Under the pieces are notes generated by a model. That model was not told the origin of the DNA. It did not search any database and saw only the letters and a program-made list of their open reading frames with translations. 28,511 bases of DNA. It comes from CAYLHB01 sp041908795. GTDB lineage: Bacteria; Patescibacteriota; Minisyncoccia; Phycocordibacterales; UBA12088. The stretch spans positions 1-28,511 of the forward strand of contig JAYRER010000017.1 in the NCBI GenBank assembly GCA_041908795.1, given 5' to 3'. This document shows, piece after piece, positions 22,319-28,511 of this stretch (position 1 is the first letter of the stretch; each line of letters opens with the position of its first letter). Made by a program: the position numbers and the translations under genes.

Positions 22319-22681
22319 ATGGCAACAAATGTACAAACTTTGCACACCATCGATGCGTCCGGAAAAAAACTTGGACGCGTTGCGAGTGAGGCGGCAAAGG
22401 TGCTCCTCGGTAAGTATGATCCGAGCTTGGTAAAACACAGGGTGAGTGATGTTTCAGTGGCGATCGAGCATGCGGGAAATCTGCTCATCGACGAGCGCAA
22501 ACAAAACCAAAAGACATATGATCGCTACTCCGGCTATCCTGGCGGCAGAACCGTGGAGAAATTAAGAAAAGTGGTGCATGAAAAAGGGAAGCGAGAGCTC
22601 ATTCGAAGAGCGATCTACGGCATGCTCCCCAACAATAAACTTCGCGCGATACGCATGAAGAGACTAACGATCACTGATTAA
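22319..22681 (+). CDS. rplM: Ribosomal protein L13, short form, 120 aa
   Basis: L13 is an early-assembly 50S protein. The blocks IDASGKKLGRVASEAAKVL, YDRYSGYPGGRTVEKLRKV and LIRRAIYGMLPNNKLRAIRMKRL are diagnostic. At 120 aa it is shorter than the about 142 aa of E. coli because the C-terminus ends soon after the last conserved block. Start ATG 22319 is preferred over the in-frame TTG-type start at 22304, which lies inside rplQ. rpsI follows after 21 nt, the usual L13-S9 pairing. Confidence 0.95.
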   Translation: MATNVQTLHTIDASGKKLGRVASEAAKVLLGKYDPSLVKHRVSDVSVAIEHAGNLLIDERKQNQKTYDRYSGYPGGRTVEKLRKVVHEKGKRELIRRAIYGMLPNNKLRAIRMKRLTITD

Positions 22682-22702
22682 GTATTAGGTATTATCTCAA
22701 AT

Positions 22703-23107
22703 ATGGCAACATCAAACGAAACGTACGTTGAGGCAACAGGAAGGCGCAAAACATCGGTGGCGCGTGTTCGTATTACGAAATCTTCTAAACGCACACTCAC
22801 TGTAAATAACAAGCCGCTGGAAGAGTATTTTCCTACCGCCACACTCCAACAGTCGGTGCTCGCACCATTTATTACTGACGGAGCTGATAGACTTTATTCT
22901 GTAAGTGTCAAGGTGTCAGGTGGCGGCATTGCATCTCAAGCAATCGCGATACGTCACGGCATCGCACGAGCAATGGTAAAAAGTGAAAGTGGCATACGTG
23001 GTGAAATGAAGACAAAAGGTTTCCTCACTCGTGATTCACGAGAAAAAGAACGTCGCAAGTTCGGTCTCAAAAAAGCACGTCGCGCACCACAGTGGAGCAA
23101 GCGGTAA
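22703..23107 (+). CDS. rpsI: Ribosomal protein S9, 134 aa
   Basis: S9 is a 30S head protein whose C-terminal tail reaches the P-site tRNA anticodon. ATGRRKTSVARVRI, VSGGGIASQAIAIRHGIARAM and the terminal LTRDSREKERRKFGLKKARR with the final QWSKR tail (family: ...QFSKR) are all present. It is the last gene of the ribosomal block. A GC-rich hairpin lies downstream, and the SET-domain gene converges on it. Confidence 0.97.
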   Translation: MATSNETYVEATGRRKTSVARVRITKSSKRTLTVNNKPLEEYFPTATLQQSVLAPFITDGADRLYSVSVKVSGGGIASQAIAIRHGIARAMVKSESGIRGEMKTKGFLTRDSREKERRKFGLKKARRAPQWSKR

Positions 23108-23125
23108 GATCATAAGTAAGAAAGT

Positions 23126-23150
23126 GCGCCCAGCATACGGAGCCGGGCGC
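23126..23150. terminator. Hairpin between convergent rpsI and the SET gene
   Basis: GCGCCC (23126-23131) and GGGCGC (23145-23150) pair perfectly around a 13-nt loop. It lies in the 56-nt gap between the two stop codons. Both flanks are only moderately T-rich, so it may serve as a bidirectional, non-canonical terminator. Confidence 0.5.
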
Positions 23151-23163
23151 CAGTCCTTTGTGT

Positions 23164-23757
23164 TCACGCTGCTACTGCCAGCTCGTCCGACGCAAGCAGT
23201 TGCAGTGGAGTCACCTCCAGCAGCAATGGTGACCAATATCGCCGCATGTACGCATCGTCGCGTACATGCATTCGCTGCATCGCATACTGCACGATCAAAA
23301 CTCGCCACTCATCATTGACGAGCAAAGACCAAAGCAAAGGGTTGTTCTTTGCGCAATCCAAGTGAATAAGAGCGGCCGACTGCCATGGGCAGAAAAGCAG
23401 CTCCTCTCCCTTTCGTATTGCTCTCAACGTCTTCCCGACGTTGCCTCCTTCGAATCTGAATGACCAGTTCGCCATAGATGCGTTCCACGTTTCATTGAGA
23501 TATGCACAGCGCGGATCAGCATCAACGACGAGTTTTGGGTCGCCGGAAACATCAATACAGCCGCGATGAATGAGATCCTTCGCTTTTGCGGGCTCTTTGC
23601 GGCGCATTTTGTACAGATCATCAAGCGACACAATGAGAGCATCTTGACGAGCGTACTTGTAGACAACCGCACCTCTCGGCACGTCTTCTGCCACAAATAT
23701 TCCATACCCCGCACCCGGCAACTGTGAAGGGCGCTTTACACATTTGATCGTCAACAT
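23164..23757 (-). CDS. SET-domain protein with altered active-site motifs, 197 aa
   Basis: The SET fold is recognisable. The opening GAGYGIFVAEDVPRGAVVYKY (15-35) resembles the G.G.GvfA...I..G.....Y start. YLNETWNASMANWSF (87-100) lies where the (N)H(S)C.PN motif should be, and LRAIRKGEELLF (111-122) is the R.I..GEEL. motif. SET proteins methylate protein lysines using S-adenosylmethionine. Here the His of NHxC is replaced (LNETWN), and the catalytic Tyr expected just after GEEL is absent (LLFCPWQ), so activity is doubtful. Start ATG 23757 is preceded by AAGGAG at 7 nt, a strong SD that is rare in this window. A consensus promoter drives it. It is transcribed away from grpE. Confidence 0.72.
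   Translation of the reverse strand: MLTIKCVKRPSQLPGAGYGIFVAEDVPRGAVVYKYARQDALIVSLDDLYKMRRKEPAKAKDLIHRGCIDVSGDPKLVVDADPRCAYLNETWNASMANWSFRFEGGNVGKTLRAIRKGEELLFCPWQSAALIHLDCAKNNPLLWSLLVNDEWRVLIVQYAMQRMHVRDDAYMRRYWSPLLLEVTPLQLLASDELAVAA
23244..23269. repeat. Perfect 10-bp inverted repeat inside the SET gene
   Basis: GCATGTACGC (23244-23253) and GCGTACATGC (23260-23269) are exact complements around 6 nt. It encodes part of MHVRDDAYM on the minus strand, near the 3' end of the gene. Possibly a protein-binding site or chance. Confidence 0.4.
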
Positions 23758-23764
23758 CGTACAT

Positions 23765-23770
23765 CTCCTT
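23765..23770 (-). promoter_or_regulatory. Shine-Dalgarno AAGGAG of the SET gene
   Basis: CTCCTT on the plus strand reads AAGGAG on the minus strand, 7 nt before ATG 23757. It sits in the loop of a 5-bp hairpin (GTACA/TGTAC). Strongest SD in the window. Confidence 0.75.
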
Positions 23771-23798
23771 TGTACATGGATACTATAAACCTGTTTTT

Positions 23799-23827
23799 AT
23801 TATATCACATAAACGTGTCCATCACAA
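23799..23827 (-). promoter_or_regulatory. Sigma70-type promoter of the SET gene
   Basis: On the minus strand, TTGTGA (complement of 23822-23827), a 17-nt spacer and TATAAT (complement of 23799-23804). The leader to ATG 23757 is about 35 nt and carries the SD. Its -35 lies only 8 bp from the -35 of the divergent grpE promoter. Confidence 0.7.
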
Positions 23828-23835
23828 TGGTTACC

Positions 23836-23863
23836 TTGACAACTGCCCACTTGCTACTACAAT
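23836..23863 (+). promoter_or_regulatory. Sigma70-type promoter of grpE, leaderless type
   Basis: TTGACA (23836-23841), a 16-nt spacer and TACAAT (23858-23863). ATG 23872 begins 8 nt after the -10, so the transcript would start at or within a base or two of the start codon. No CIRCE element (TTAGCACTC..GAGTGCTAA) is present. Confidence 0.7.
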
Positions 23864-23871
23864 AGATGTCC

Positions 23872-24447
23872 ATGTCTGATAGCGAATTCGAAAAAGACGA
23901 AACTGAAATAGTGGCAGAAGATGGGGAGGATTCTTCCGTTTCAGTCACCCAAAGAATTGCAGAGTTGCGTCGTGAGTTGAAAACAGCGCACACGCAAAGC
24001 GCGGATAACCTCACCGGATGGCAGAGAGCGAAGGCCGACCTTATAAACTACCGTCGAACCATTGAATCGGAGCGGGTCACCGATAGAGCGCGAGCCGTAC
24101 ACGAGGTGCTCCGTGAAGTGGTGCCGGTTCTCGACAGCTTTGACGGAGCAATGAGTCAGTCAGGTTGGGCCGAGGCCGATGCCACGTGGCGCACAGGTGT
24201 CGAACGGATTGCGAACCAACTTCGTGGAGTGCTCGCAAATCGTGGAGTTGAGCAGTATGGTGCTACGGGTGACGAGTTTGACCCACGCATCCACGAATGT
24301 GTTGGTGTAGTTGTTGCGAGTGAGACACAAAAACAGGACAAAGTGGCGACGGTACTCCAGAGCGGCTACAAAGTGGCCGATGCGATACTTCGACCCGCCA
24401 AGGTGGTTGTTGCGCAAGCACAAGAGACCGACAGTGGTGTAACGTAG
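23872..24447 (+). CDS. grpE: Nucleotide-exchange factor GrpE, 191 aa
   Basis: GrpE releases ADP from DnaK. A long acidic N-terminus leads into the coiled-coil helix (about 30-85, with the segment KADLINYRRTIESE). The four-helix and beta-wing parts follow: VLREVVPVLDSFDGAM, GVEQYGATGDEFDPRIHECVGV, VATVLQSGYKVADAILRPAKVVVAQ, the last being the family signature. An in-frame ATG at 23866 lies only 2 nt after the -10, so 23872 is preferred. First gene of grpE-dnaK-dnaJ; hrcA, often the first gene in heat-shock operons, is not adjacent. Confidence 0.95.
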   Translation: MSDSEFEKDETEIVAEDGEDSSVSVTQRIAELRRELKTAHTQSADNLTGWQRAKADLINYRRTIESERVTDRARAVHEVLREVVPVLDSFDGAMSQSGWAEADATWRTGVERIANQLRGVLANRGVEQYGATGDEFDPRIHECVGVVVASETQKQDKVATVLQSGYKVADAILRPAKVVVAQAQETDSGVT

Positions 24448-24538
24448 CAAGCGCAGTGTGAACGTCGGAGACGAGAGATGATGGTTTTCGATAAATTATA
24501 TAAGTAAGAAAATTTGTTAACGTTGTAACTTATACATT

Positions 24539-26404
24539 ATGGCTAAAGTACTTGGTATAGACCTTGGCACCACCAACTCCGCAATGGCAATTGTGGAAGG
24601 GGGGGAGCCGCGAATTATAGAAAATGAGGAGGGAAGTCGTACCACCCCCTCGGTTGTTGCGATAAGTAAAACCAAGGAGCGAGCCGTCGGTGTTATTGCA
24701 AAGCGGCAAGCGGTGACCAATCCACAGAATACCATTTACGGCATTAAAAGGTTCATAGGACATGCATTCGATGAGGAAGCGGTGCAGAAAGACAAAGCTA
24801 TCGTACCCTACGCGGTAAAAGCTGCCGATAACGGCGGTGTTCTCATCACCATGGGGGAAAAAGACTATCGACCTGAGGAAGTTTCTGCAATGATTCTGCA
24901 GAAACTCAAGAACGATGCCGAACGCAAATTGGGAGAGACAATTACCGAGGCTGTCATTACTGTGCCAGCGTACTTCAACGACTCCCAACGACAAGCTACA
25001 AAAGACGCGGGAAAGATTGCGGGACTTGATGTTAAACGCATCATCAATGAGCCGACCGCTGCTGCGCTCGCATATGGGTTTAACAAAAAGAAGGACGAGA
25101 AAATCGCAGTGTTCGATTTCGGAGGAGGTACGTTCGACATCAGCATCCTTGAAGTTGGTGACGATGTAATTGAGGTGAAATCAACAGATGGCGACGCGCA
25201 CATGGGAGGGCGCGACATTGACCAGAAAATCGTGCGCCACATTGCCGAGGAATTTAAGCGAGAGCAGGGTATAGATCTCACAAAAGACCCCCTCGCACTG
25301 CAGCGCCTTGATGAAGCGGCAGAGAAAGCGAAGATGGAGCTCTCAACAACAATGGAGAGCGAAATAAATATCCCGTTCATCTCAAGCGACGCATCAGGAC
25401 CAAAGCATCTTCTCATGAAGATCTCCCGAGCAAAGCTTGAAGAACTTGCGGCTGAGTACATAGAACGATCTATGGCAATTACGAAACGTGCCATTGAAGC
25501 GTCACCGTTCAAGGCTTCTGATATAGACGAAATCATCATGGTAGGTGGACAAACTCGTATGCCGGCTATTTTAAGCGCGGTAAAGGAGTTGTTTGGTAAA
25601 GAACCCAACAAGAGTATCAACCCTGACGAGGTGGTGGCGCTTGGGGCCGCAATTCAGGCGGGTATACTTCAAGGTGATGTGAAGGATATCCTTCTCCTCG
25701 ATGTGATACCCCTCTCACTCGGTATTGAAACAATGGGTGGCGTTACAACAAAGCTTATTGAAAAAAATACCACCATACCTACCCAGAAGAGTCAGGTGTT
25801 CTCAACCGCCGCTGACAATCAAACCTCGGTTGAGGTGCATGTGGTCCAAGGAGAGCGTGCTATGGCATCCGACAACAAGTCGCTAGGAAAGTTTATCCTT
25901 GACGGCATTCCACCGGCACCTCGCGGTATGCCACAGGTCGAGGTCTCGTTTGATGTGGATGCAAACGGCATTCTTTCCGTAACCGCAAAGGACAAAACAA
26001 CAGGAAAGATACAAACTATACGCATCGAGGCATCGTCTGGGCTCTCCGAAAGCGACATTACACGCATGCAAGAAGACGCAAAGAACCATGAGGCGGATGA
26101 TAAGAAGAAGAGAGAAGTCGCTGAAAATCGTAATATTGCGGAACAAATGGTGTACACTGCGGAGAAGTCGCTCAAGGAGCACGGGGATAAGGTGAGTGAA
26201 GAAATCAAGAAAGATGTGGAAGAGAAAATGGAGGCGGTAAAAATGGCAATCACTGCGAGTGATGCTGCCGCGATGAAGCGGAGCACTGATGAGCTTTCCA
26301 CATCACTCTCAAAAATAGGTGAAGCGGTGGCGAAATCGGGTCAGTCTAATGAACCACCGCAGGCGAATGACGGAGGAACTGTGCGCGATGCAGAGACCAC
26401 ATAG
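24539..26404 (+). CDS. dnaK: Molecular chaperone DnaK (Hsp70), 621 aa
   Basis: ATP-driven chaperone. The ATPase signatures are intact: VLGIDLGTTNSAMAIVEGG near the N-terminus, the VPAYFNDSQRQATKDAG block, NEPTAAALAYGF, VFDFGGGTFDISILEVG and IIMVGGQTRMP. The linker DVLLLDV-type sequence (DILLLDVIPLSLGIE), the substrate-binding beta domain and the helical lid follow. The C-terminus is Glu/Asp-poor and lacks the EEVD-like tail of some homologues. There is a 91-nt gap from grpE with no clear SD. TAACTT 7 nt before the ATG and TATAAG further upstream are alternative -10 candidates. Confidence 0.97.
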   Translation: MAKVLGIDLGTTNSAMAIVEGGEPRIIENEEGSRTTPSVVAISKTKERAVGVIAKRQAVTNPQNTIYGIKRFIGHAFDEEAVQKDKAIVPYAVKAADNGGVLITMGEKDYRPEEVSAMILQKLKNDAERKLGETITEAVITVPAYFNDSQRQATKDAGKIAGLDVKRIINEPTAAALAYGFNKKKDEKIAVFDFGGGTFDISILEVGDDVIEVKSTDGDAHMGGRDIDQKIVRHIAEEFKREQGIDLTKDPLALQRLDEAAEKAKMELSTTMESEINIPFISSDASGPKHLLMKISRAKLEELAAEYIERSMAITKRAIEASPFKASDIDEIIMVGGQTRMPAILSAVKELFGKEPNKSINPDEVVALGAAIQAGILQGDVKDILLLDVIPLSLGIETMGGVTTKLIEKNTTIPTQKSQVFSTAADNQTSVEVHVVQGERAMASDNKSLGKFILDGIPPAPRGMPQVEVSFDVDANGILSVTAKDKTTGKIQTIRIEASSGLSESDITRMQEDAKNHEADDKKKREVAENRNIAEQMVYTAEKSLKEHGDKVSEEIKKDVEEKMEAVKMAITASDAAAMKRSTDELSTSLSKIGEAVAKSGQSNEPPQANDGGTVRDAETT

Positions 26405-26415
26405 TACGTACCGAC

Positions 26416-26427
26416 CCTGTGAACAGG
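26416..26427. repeat. Short inverted repeat after dnaK
   Basis: CCTGT-GA-ACAGG is a perfect 5-bp inverted repeat with a 2-nt centre, 11 nt after the dnaK stop. It shares TGAACAG with the loop-to-arm junction of the larger inverted repeat that follows. Confidence 0.4.
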
Positions 26428-26434
26428 TATAGGG

Positions 26435-26466
26435 CATACGACGACTTCATGAACAGTCGTCGTATG
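26435..26466. promoter_or_regulatory. Perfect 12-bp inverted repeat abutting the dnaJ -10
   Basis: CATACGACGACT (26435-26446) and AGTCGTCGTATG (26455-26466) are exact reverse complements with an 8-nt loop (TCATGAAC). The right arm ends in the TG of the extended -10 of dnaJ, so the repeat covers the -35/spacer region. No T-run follows, which argues against an intrinsic terminator. It fits an operator or an RNA hairpin in the dnaK-dnaJ transcript. Confidence 0.6.
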
Positions 26467-26467
26467 G

Positions 26468-26473
26468 TACACT
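26468..26473 (+). promoter_or_regulatory. Extended -10 TACACT upstream of dnaJ
   Basis: TGG-TACACT, with the -10 ending 13 nt before ATG 26487. No -35 matches consensus. The leader would be about 6 nt. Confidence 0.4.
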
Positions 26474-26486
26474 GGGGAAATTGTTT

Positions 26487-27566
26487 ATGGCGGAAAAAGA
26501 TTACTACACTATACTCGGCGTGGAGCGCACCGCGAGCAAGGAAGATATCAAAAAAGCGTTCCGCAAGCTCGCACACCAGTACCACCCTGACAAGCAGGGA
26601 GGTAGTGAGGCGAAGTTTAAGGAGATAGGTGAGGCGTACGCGGTGCTCTCCGACGACCAGAAACGAGCTCAGTACGATCGTTTCGGGCGCGTGGGAACAA
26701 GCGCCGGGTCTTCCGGCGGCGACCCGTTTGGAGGATTTGACTTCTCCGGTTTCGGGCAAGGCCCACAAGGAGGATTCCAAGGCGTGGAGTTCGACTTAGG
26801 TGATATTTTCGGAGACTTTTTCGGGGGCGGCAGACGACGTGAAAGGAGAGGCCGCGATATTTCAATCGATATAGAGATCTCGTTCAAAGAAGCTGCGCTT
26901 GGTGCCGAGAGAAAACTTTTGCTTATGAAAACCTCTCTCTGTGAGGTCTGCAATGGCTCCGGTGCTGAAAATCCAAAAGATGTGGCCACCTGTACCACCT
27001 GCGGAGGTTCCGGTCGTATCCATGAGAACAAGGCGACAATATTTGGCTCGTTTTCGTCCGTGATCGAGTGTGCGACCTGTGGCGGACGTGGTGTGGTTCC
27101 CAAGAAACCGTGTGACGCGTGCCATGGTGCGGGTGTGCGCAGAAAGGAAACCGAGGTTATTGTGATCATTCCACCGGGTATTGATGACGGAGAAATGGTG
27201 CGCCTCACCGGTGCCGGTGAGGCGCACGCGCAGGGCGCACCGGGCGACCTCTATGCAAAAATACACGTTAAGCAAGACAAGCGATTTATGCGAGAGGGGG
27301 CGAATCTCATTACCACACTCTCAGTAAAGCTTTCTGATGTACTTCTAGGTGCAGTACACAGTGTGCCTACACTTGAAGATCCGGTAGAGCTCAAAGTACC
27401 CGCTGGAATTCGCCACGGCGAATTGCTACGCGTGCGTGGCAGGGGTACAGGAAAGCAAGATGGTAAAAGAGGCGACTTATTGGTACGTATCGCAATCGAT
27501 GTTCCGGAAAAACTTTCTCGTGAAGCGAAACGTGCAGCGGAAACACTGCGCACAGAAGGGTATTGA
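26487..27566 (+). CDS. dnaJ: Co-chaperone DnaJ (Hsp40, type I), 359 aa
   Basis: Stimulates DnaK ATPase and delivers substrates. The J domain (1-66) has the HPD motif at 33-35. A Gly/Phe-rich region follows (about 75-115, with repeated GGF/FGG). The zinc domain (152-216) carries all four CxxCxGxG repeats: CEVCNGSG, CTTCGGSG, CATCGGRG and CDACHGAG. The C-terminal peptide-binding domains are standard (VIIPPGIDDGEMVRL, VPAGIRHGELLRVRGRG). Start ATG 26487 (MAEKDYY) is preferred over the in-frame TTG 26481. Confidence 0.97.
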   Translation: MAEKDYYTILGVERTASKEDIKKAFRKLAHQYHPDKQGGSEAKFKEIGEAYAVLSDDQKRAQYDRFGRVGTSAGSSGGDPFGGFDFSGFGQGPQGGFQGVEFDLGDIFGDFFGGGRRRERRGRDISIDIEISFKEAALGAERKLLLMKTSLCEVCNGSGAENPKDVATCTTCGGSGRIHENKATIFGSFSSVIECATCGGRGVVPKKPCDACHGAGVRRKETEVIVIIPPGIDDGEMVRLTGAGEAHAQGAPGDLYAKIHVKQDKRFMREGANLITTLSVKLSDVLLGAVHSVPTLEDPVELKVPAGIRHGELLRVRGRGTGKQDGKRGDLLVRIAIDVPEKLSREAKRAAETLRTEGY

Positions 27567-27593
27567 GAGAAGTATTTTAAGTAATTGGAAAAT

Positions 27594-28121
27594 ATGGAAG
27601 CTTCATTCAATCAGGCAACAAATATTGTTGAAGCGATTCAACCTTCATTCACCACAGACCTTGGTATTTTGTTTTTCATTGTGGTACTACTCTTTGTGGT
27701 GACGCTCTGGCGAGGGACGGGACTTGCGGTCTCCCTGTTACTCGCACTCTACCCGACTCACACCTTAGGTCCCCGTGTGTATGAACTCCTCCCCGACAGT
27801 TTTAAGGCTGGATCATTTGGTATGGGCGCTCTTACACTTCACGCACTTGGTTTTCTCATCATTCTACTTGCTATCACATTTGCCATATACCGTTTTGTTG
27901 ACTGTGTGGAAAAACCAACGGGTCTCTGGCGCTATACCGAAGCGATACTCGTTGCCTGCGCGACGAGTGGAGCATTCTTTTCAACCGCCTACCAGGTACT
28001 CGGCACCCACACACTCTTCAGACACTCCGACTTTATCGCAACGTGGTTTGTAGGTGAGACCGCCACGATTGTGTGGCTTACGATACCGCTTGCAGTTCTT
28101 GTACTCGTTGCTCGTAAGTAA
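27594..28121 (+). CDS. Polytopic membrane protein, about four TM helices, 175 aa
   Basis: No recognised family. A short N-terminal helix (ASFNQATNIVEAIQPSF) is followed by hydrophobic segments at about residues 25-50 (two close helices, LGILFFIVVLLFVVTLW and AVSLLLALYP). Further segments lie at 80-100 (LHALGFLIILLAITFAIY) and 150-172 (TATIVWLTIPLAVLVLVA), with a weaker one around 118-135. CPR genomes often carry such proteins downstream of housekeeping genes. The in-frame TTG at 27585 is an alternative start. The next gene starts directly after its stop. Confidence 0.6.
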   Translation: MEASFNQATNIVEAIQPSFTTDLGILFFIVVLLFVVTLWRGTGLAVSLLLALYPTHTLGPRVYELLPDSFKAGSFGMGALTLHALGFLIILLAITFAIYRFVDCVEKPTGLWRYTEAILVACATSGAFFSTAYQVLGTHTLFRHSDFIATWFVGETATIVWLTIPLAVLVLVARK

Positions 28122-28511
28122 ATGTATATGTCGTGGATAGTATTCGCCCTTATCCCACAGTTTCTTTGGGCAATATCAGTGTGGATAGATAAGATTTTAC
28201 TTGAACGGTACTTGGGCTCGTATGCAAGCACGGTTCTCCTGCTTTACTCATCGCTTTTCTCATTGATAGTATTGCCTTTTGTTTACCTTTTTGCACGTGA
28301 CAGCATCGGAGACTCGTTCCAGTACGCACCTATACTACTACTCACAGGGATTCTTTCCATTGTGTGGATCTATTTTTATCTTGAAGCACTTCGTCGTGAC
28401 GAGGCATCGATAGTAATCCCATTTTTTCAGTTTATCCCCATTTTTGGCATTATTCTCAGCTATATAATGCTGGGAGAGACCATATCTCACATCCAGGTTG
28501 TGGGAATCTTA
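28122..28511 (+). CDS. EamA/DMT-type transporter, N-terminal part (cut by window edge)
   Basis: The frame is open to the end of the window, giving 130 residues. TM helices are visible at MSWIVFALIPQFLWAISVWI, TVLLLYSSLFSLIVLPFVYL, PILLLTGILSIVWIYFYLEA and FFQFIPIFGIILSYIMLGE. The pattern Y.EALRRDEASIVIPFFQFIPIF followed by LGE is the classic EamA motif (A...... P.......... GE). EamA/DMT proteins export or import small metabolites. ATG 28122 follows the previous stop without a gap; ATG 28128 is an in-frame alternative. Confidence 0.8.
   Translation, partial: MYMSWIVFALIPQFLWAISVWIDKILLERYLGSYASTVLLLYSSLFSLIVLPFVYLFARDSIGDSFQYAPILLLTGILSIVWIYFYLEALRRDEASIVIPFFQFIPIFGIILSYIMLGETISHIQVVGIL

Noticed and set aside
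24448..24538. CIRCE/HrcA element before dnaK
   Set aside because: No TTAGCACTC-N9-GAGTGCTAA or close variant; only a short GTTAAC palindrome is present.

Overview
The window looks like a chromosomal segment of an ultra-small bacterium of the Patescibacteria (Candidate Phyla Radiation), most likely a Parcubacteria-like lineage. This rests on gene content and style, not on a search. Proteins are compact: AlaRS is 644 aa with no C-Ala domain, and L13 and L17 are short. Several membrane proteins are of types I associate with CPR genomes. The standard code is used, with TGA as a stop (for example at the end of the first M16 gene). There are almost no Shine-Dalgarno sequences. No stretch over 300 bases lacks a gene.

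Layout. 1-4470 is accessory: the 3' end of an IS30-type transposase, an unrecognised 188-aa gene with a clear SD, a membrane-anchored protein with three LamG domains joined by nearly identical DNA cassettes, a small coiled-coil/TM protein, and a RHH/RelE toxin-antitoxin pair on the minus strand. 4640-10620 is mixed housekeeping and envelope genes: lepA, a small membrane protein, an FtsB/DivIC-like septation protein, tRNA-Gly(CCC), a DUF1189-like membrane protein, a 45-aa membrane ORF overlapping an ATP-cone/PD-(D/E)xK nuclease fusion, an MgtC-family protein and a small anchored protein.

10680-14280 is an apparent envelope-proteostasis operon: a membrane-anchored SurA-N-like chaperone, then two M16 peptidase-fold proteins, the first with the zinc motif and the second without. 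alaS follows. Next come a divergent FtsA/PilM-like actin-fold protein and a baseplate-J-like membrane protein. 19036-23107 is the alpha-operon block infA-rpmJ-rpsM-rpsK-rpsD-rpoA-rplQ-rplM-rpsI. A degenerate SET-domain gene faces it. Back to back with the SET gene lies the chaperone block grpE-dnaK-dnaJ, and the window closes with a four-helix membrane protein and the start of an EamA-type transporter.

The most striking non-coding signal is a start-site grammar. In at least six genes a -10-like TAnnnT hexamer sits exactly 6 nt before the ATG, and in several more it sits 7-9 nt before. This predicts leaderless mRNAs. The only two strong SD sequences I found belong to accessory genes (the 188-aa hypothetical and the SET gene). 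Other points of interest are the LamG cassette architecture, the small-membrane-ORF/ATP-cone-nuclease pair, the active/inactive M16 pair with its anchored chaperone, a perfect 12-bp inverted repeat abutting the dnaJ promoter, and an altered G4 motif in LepA.
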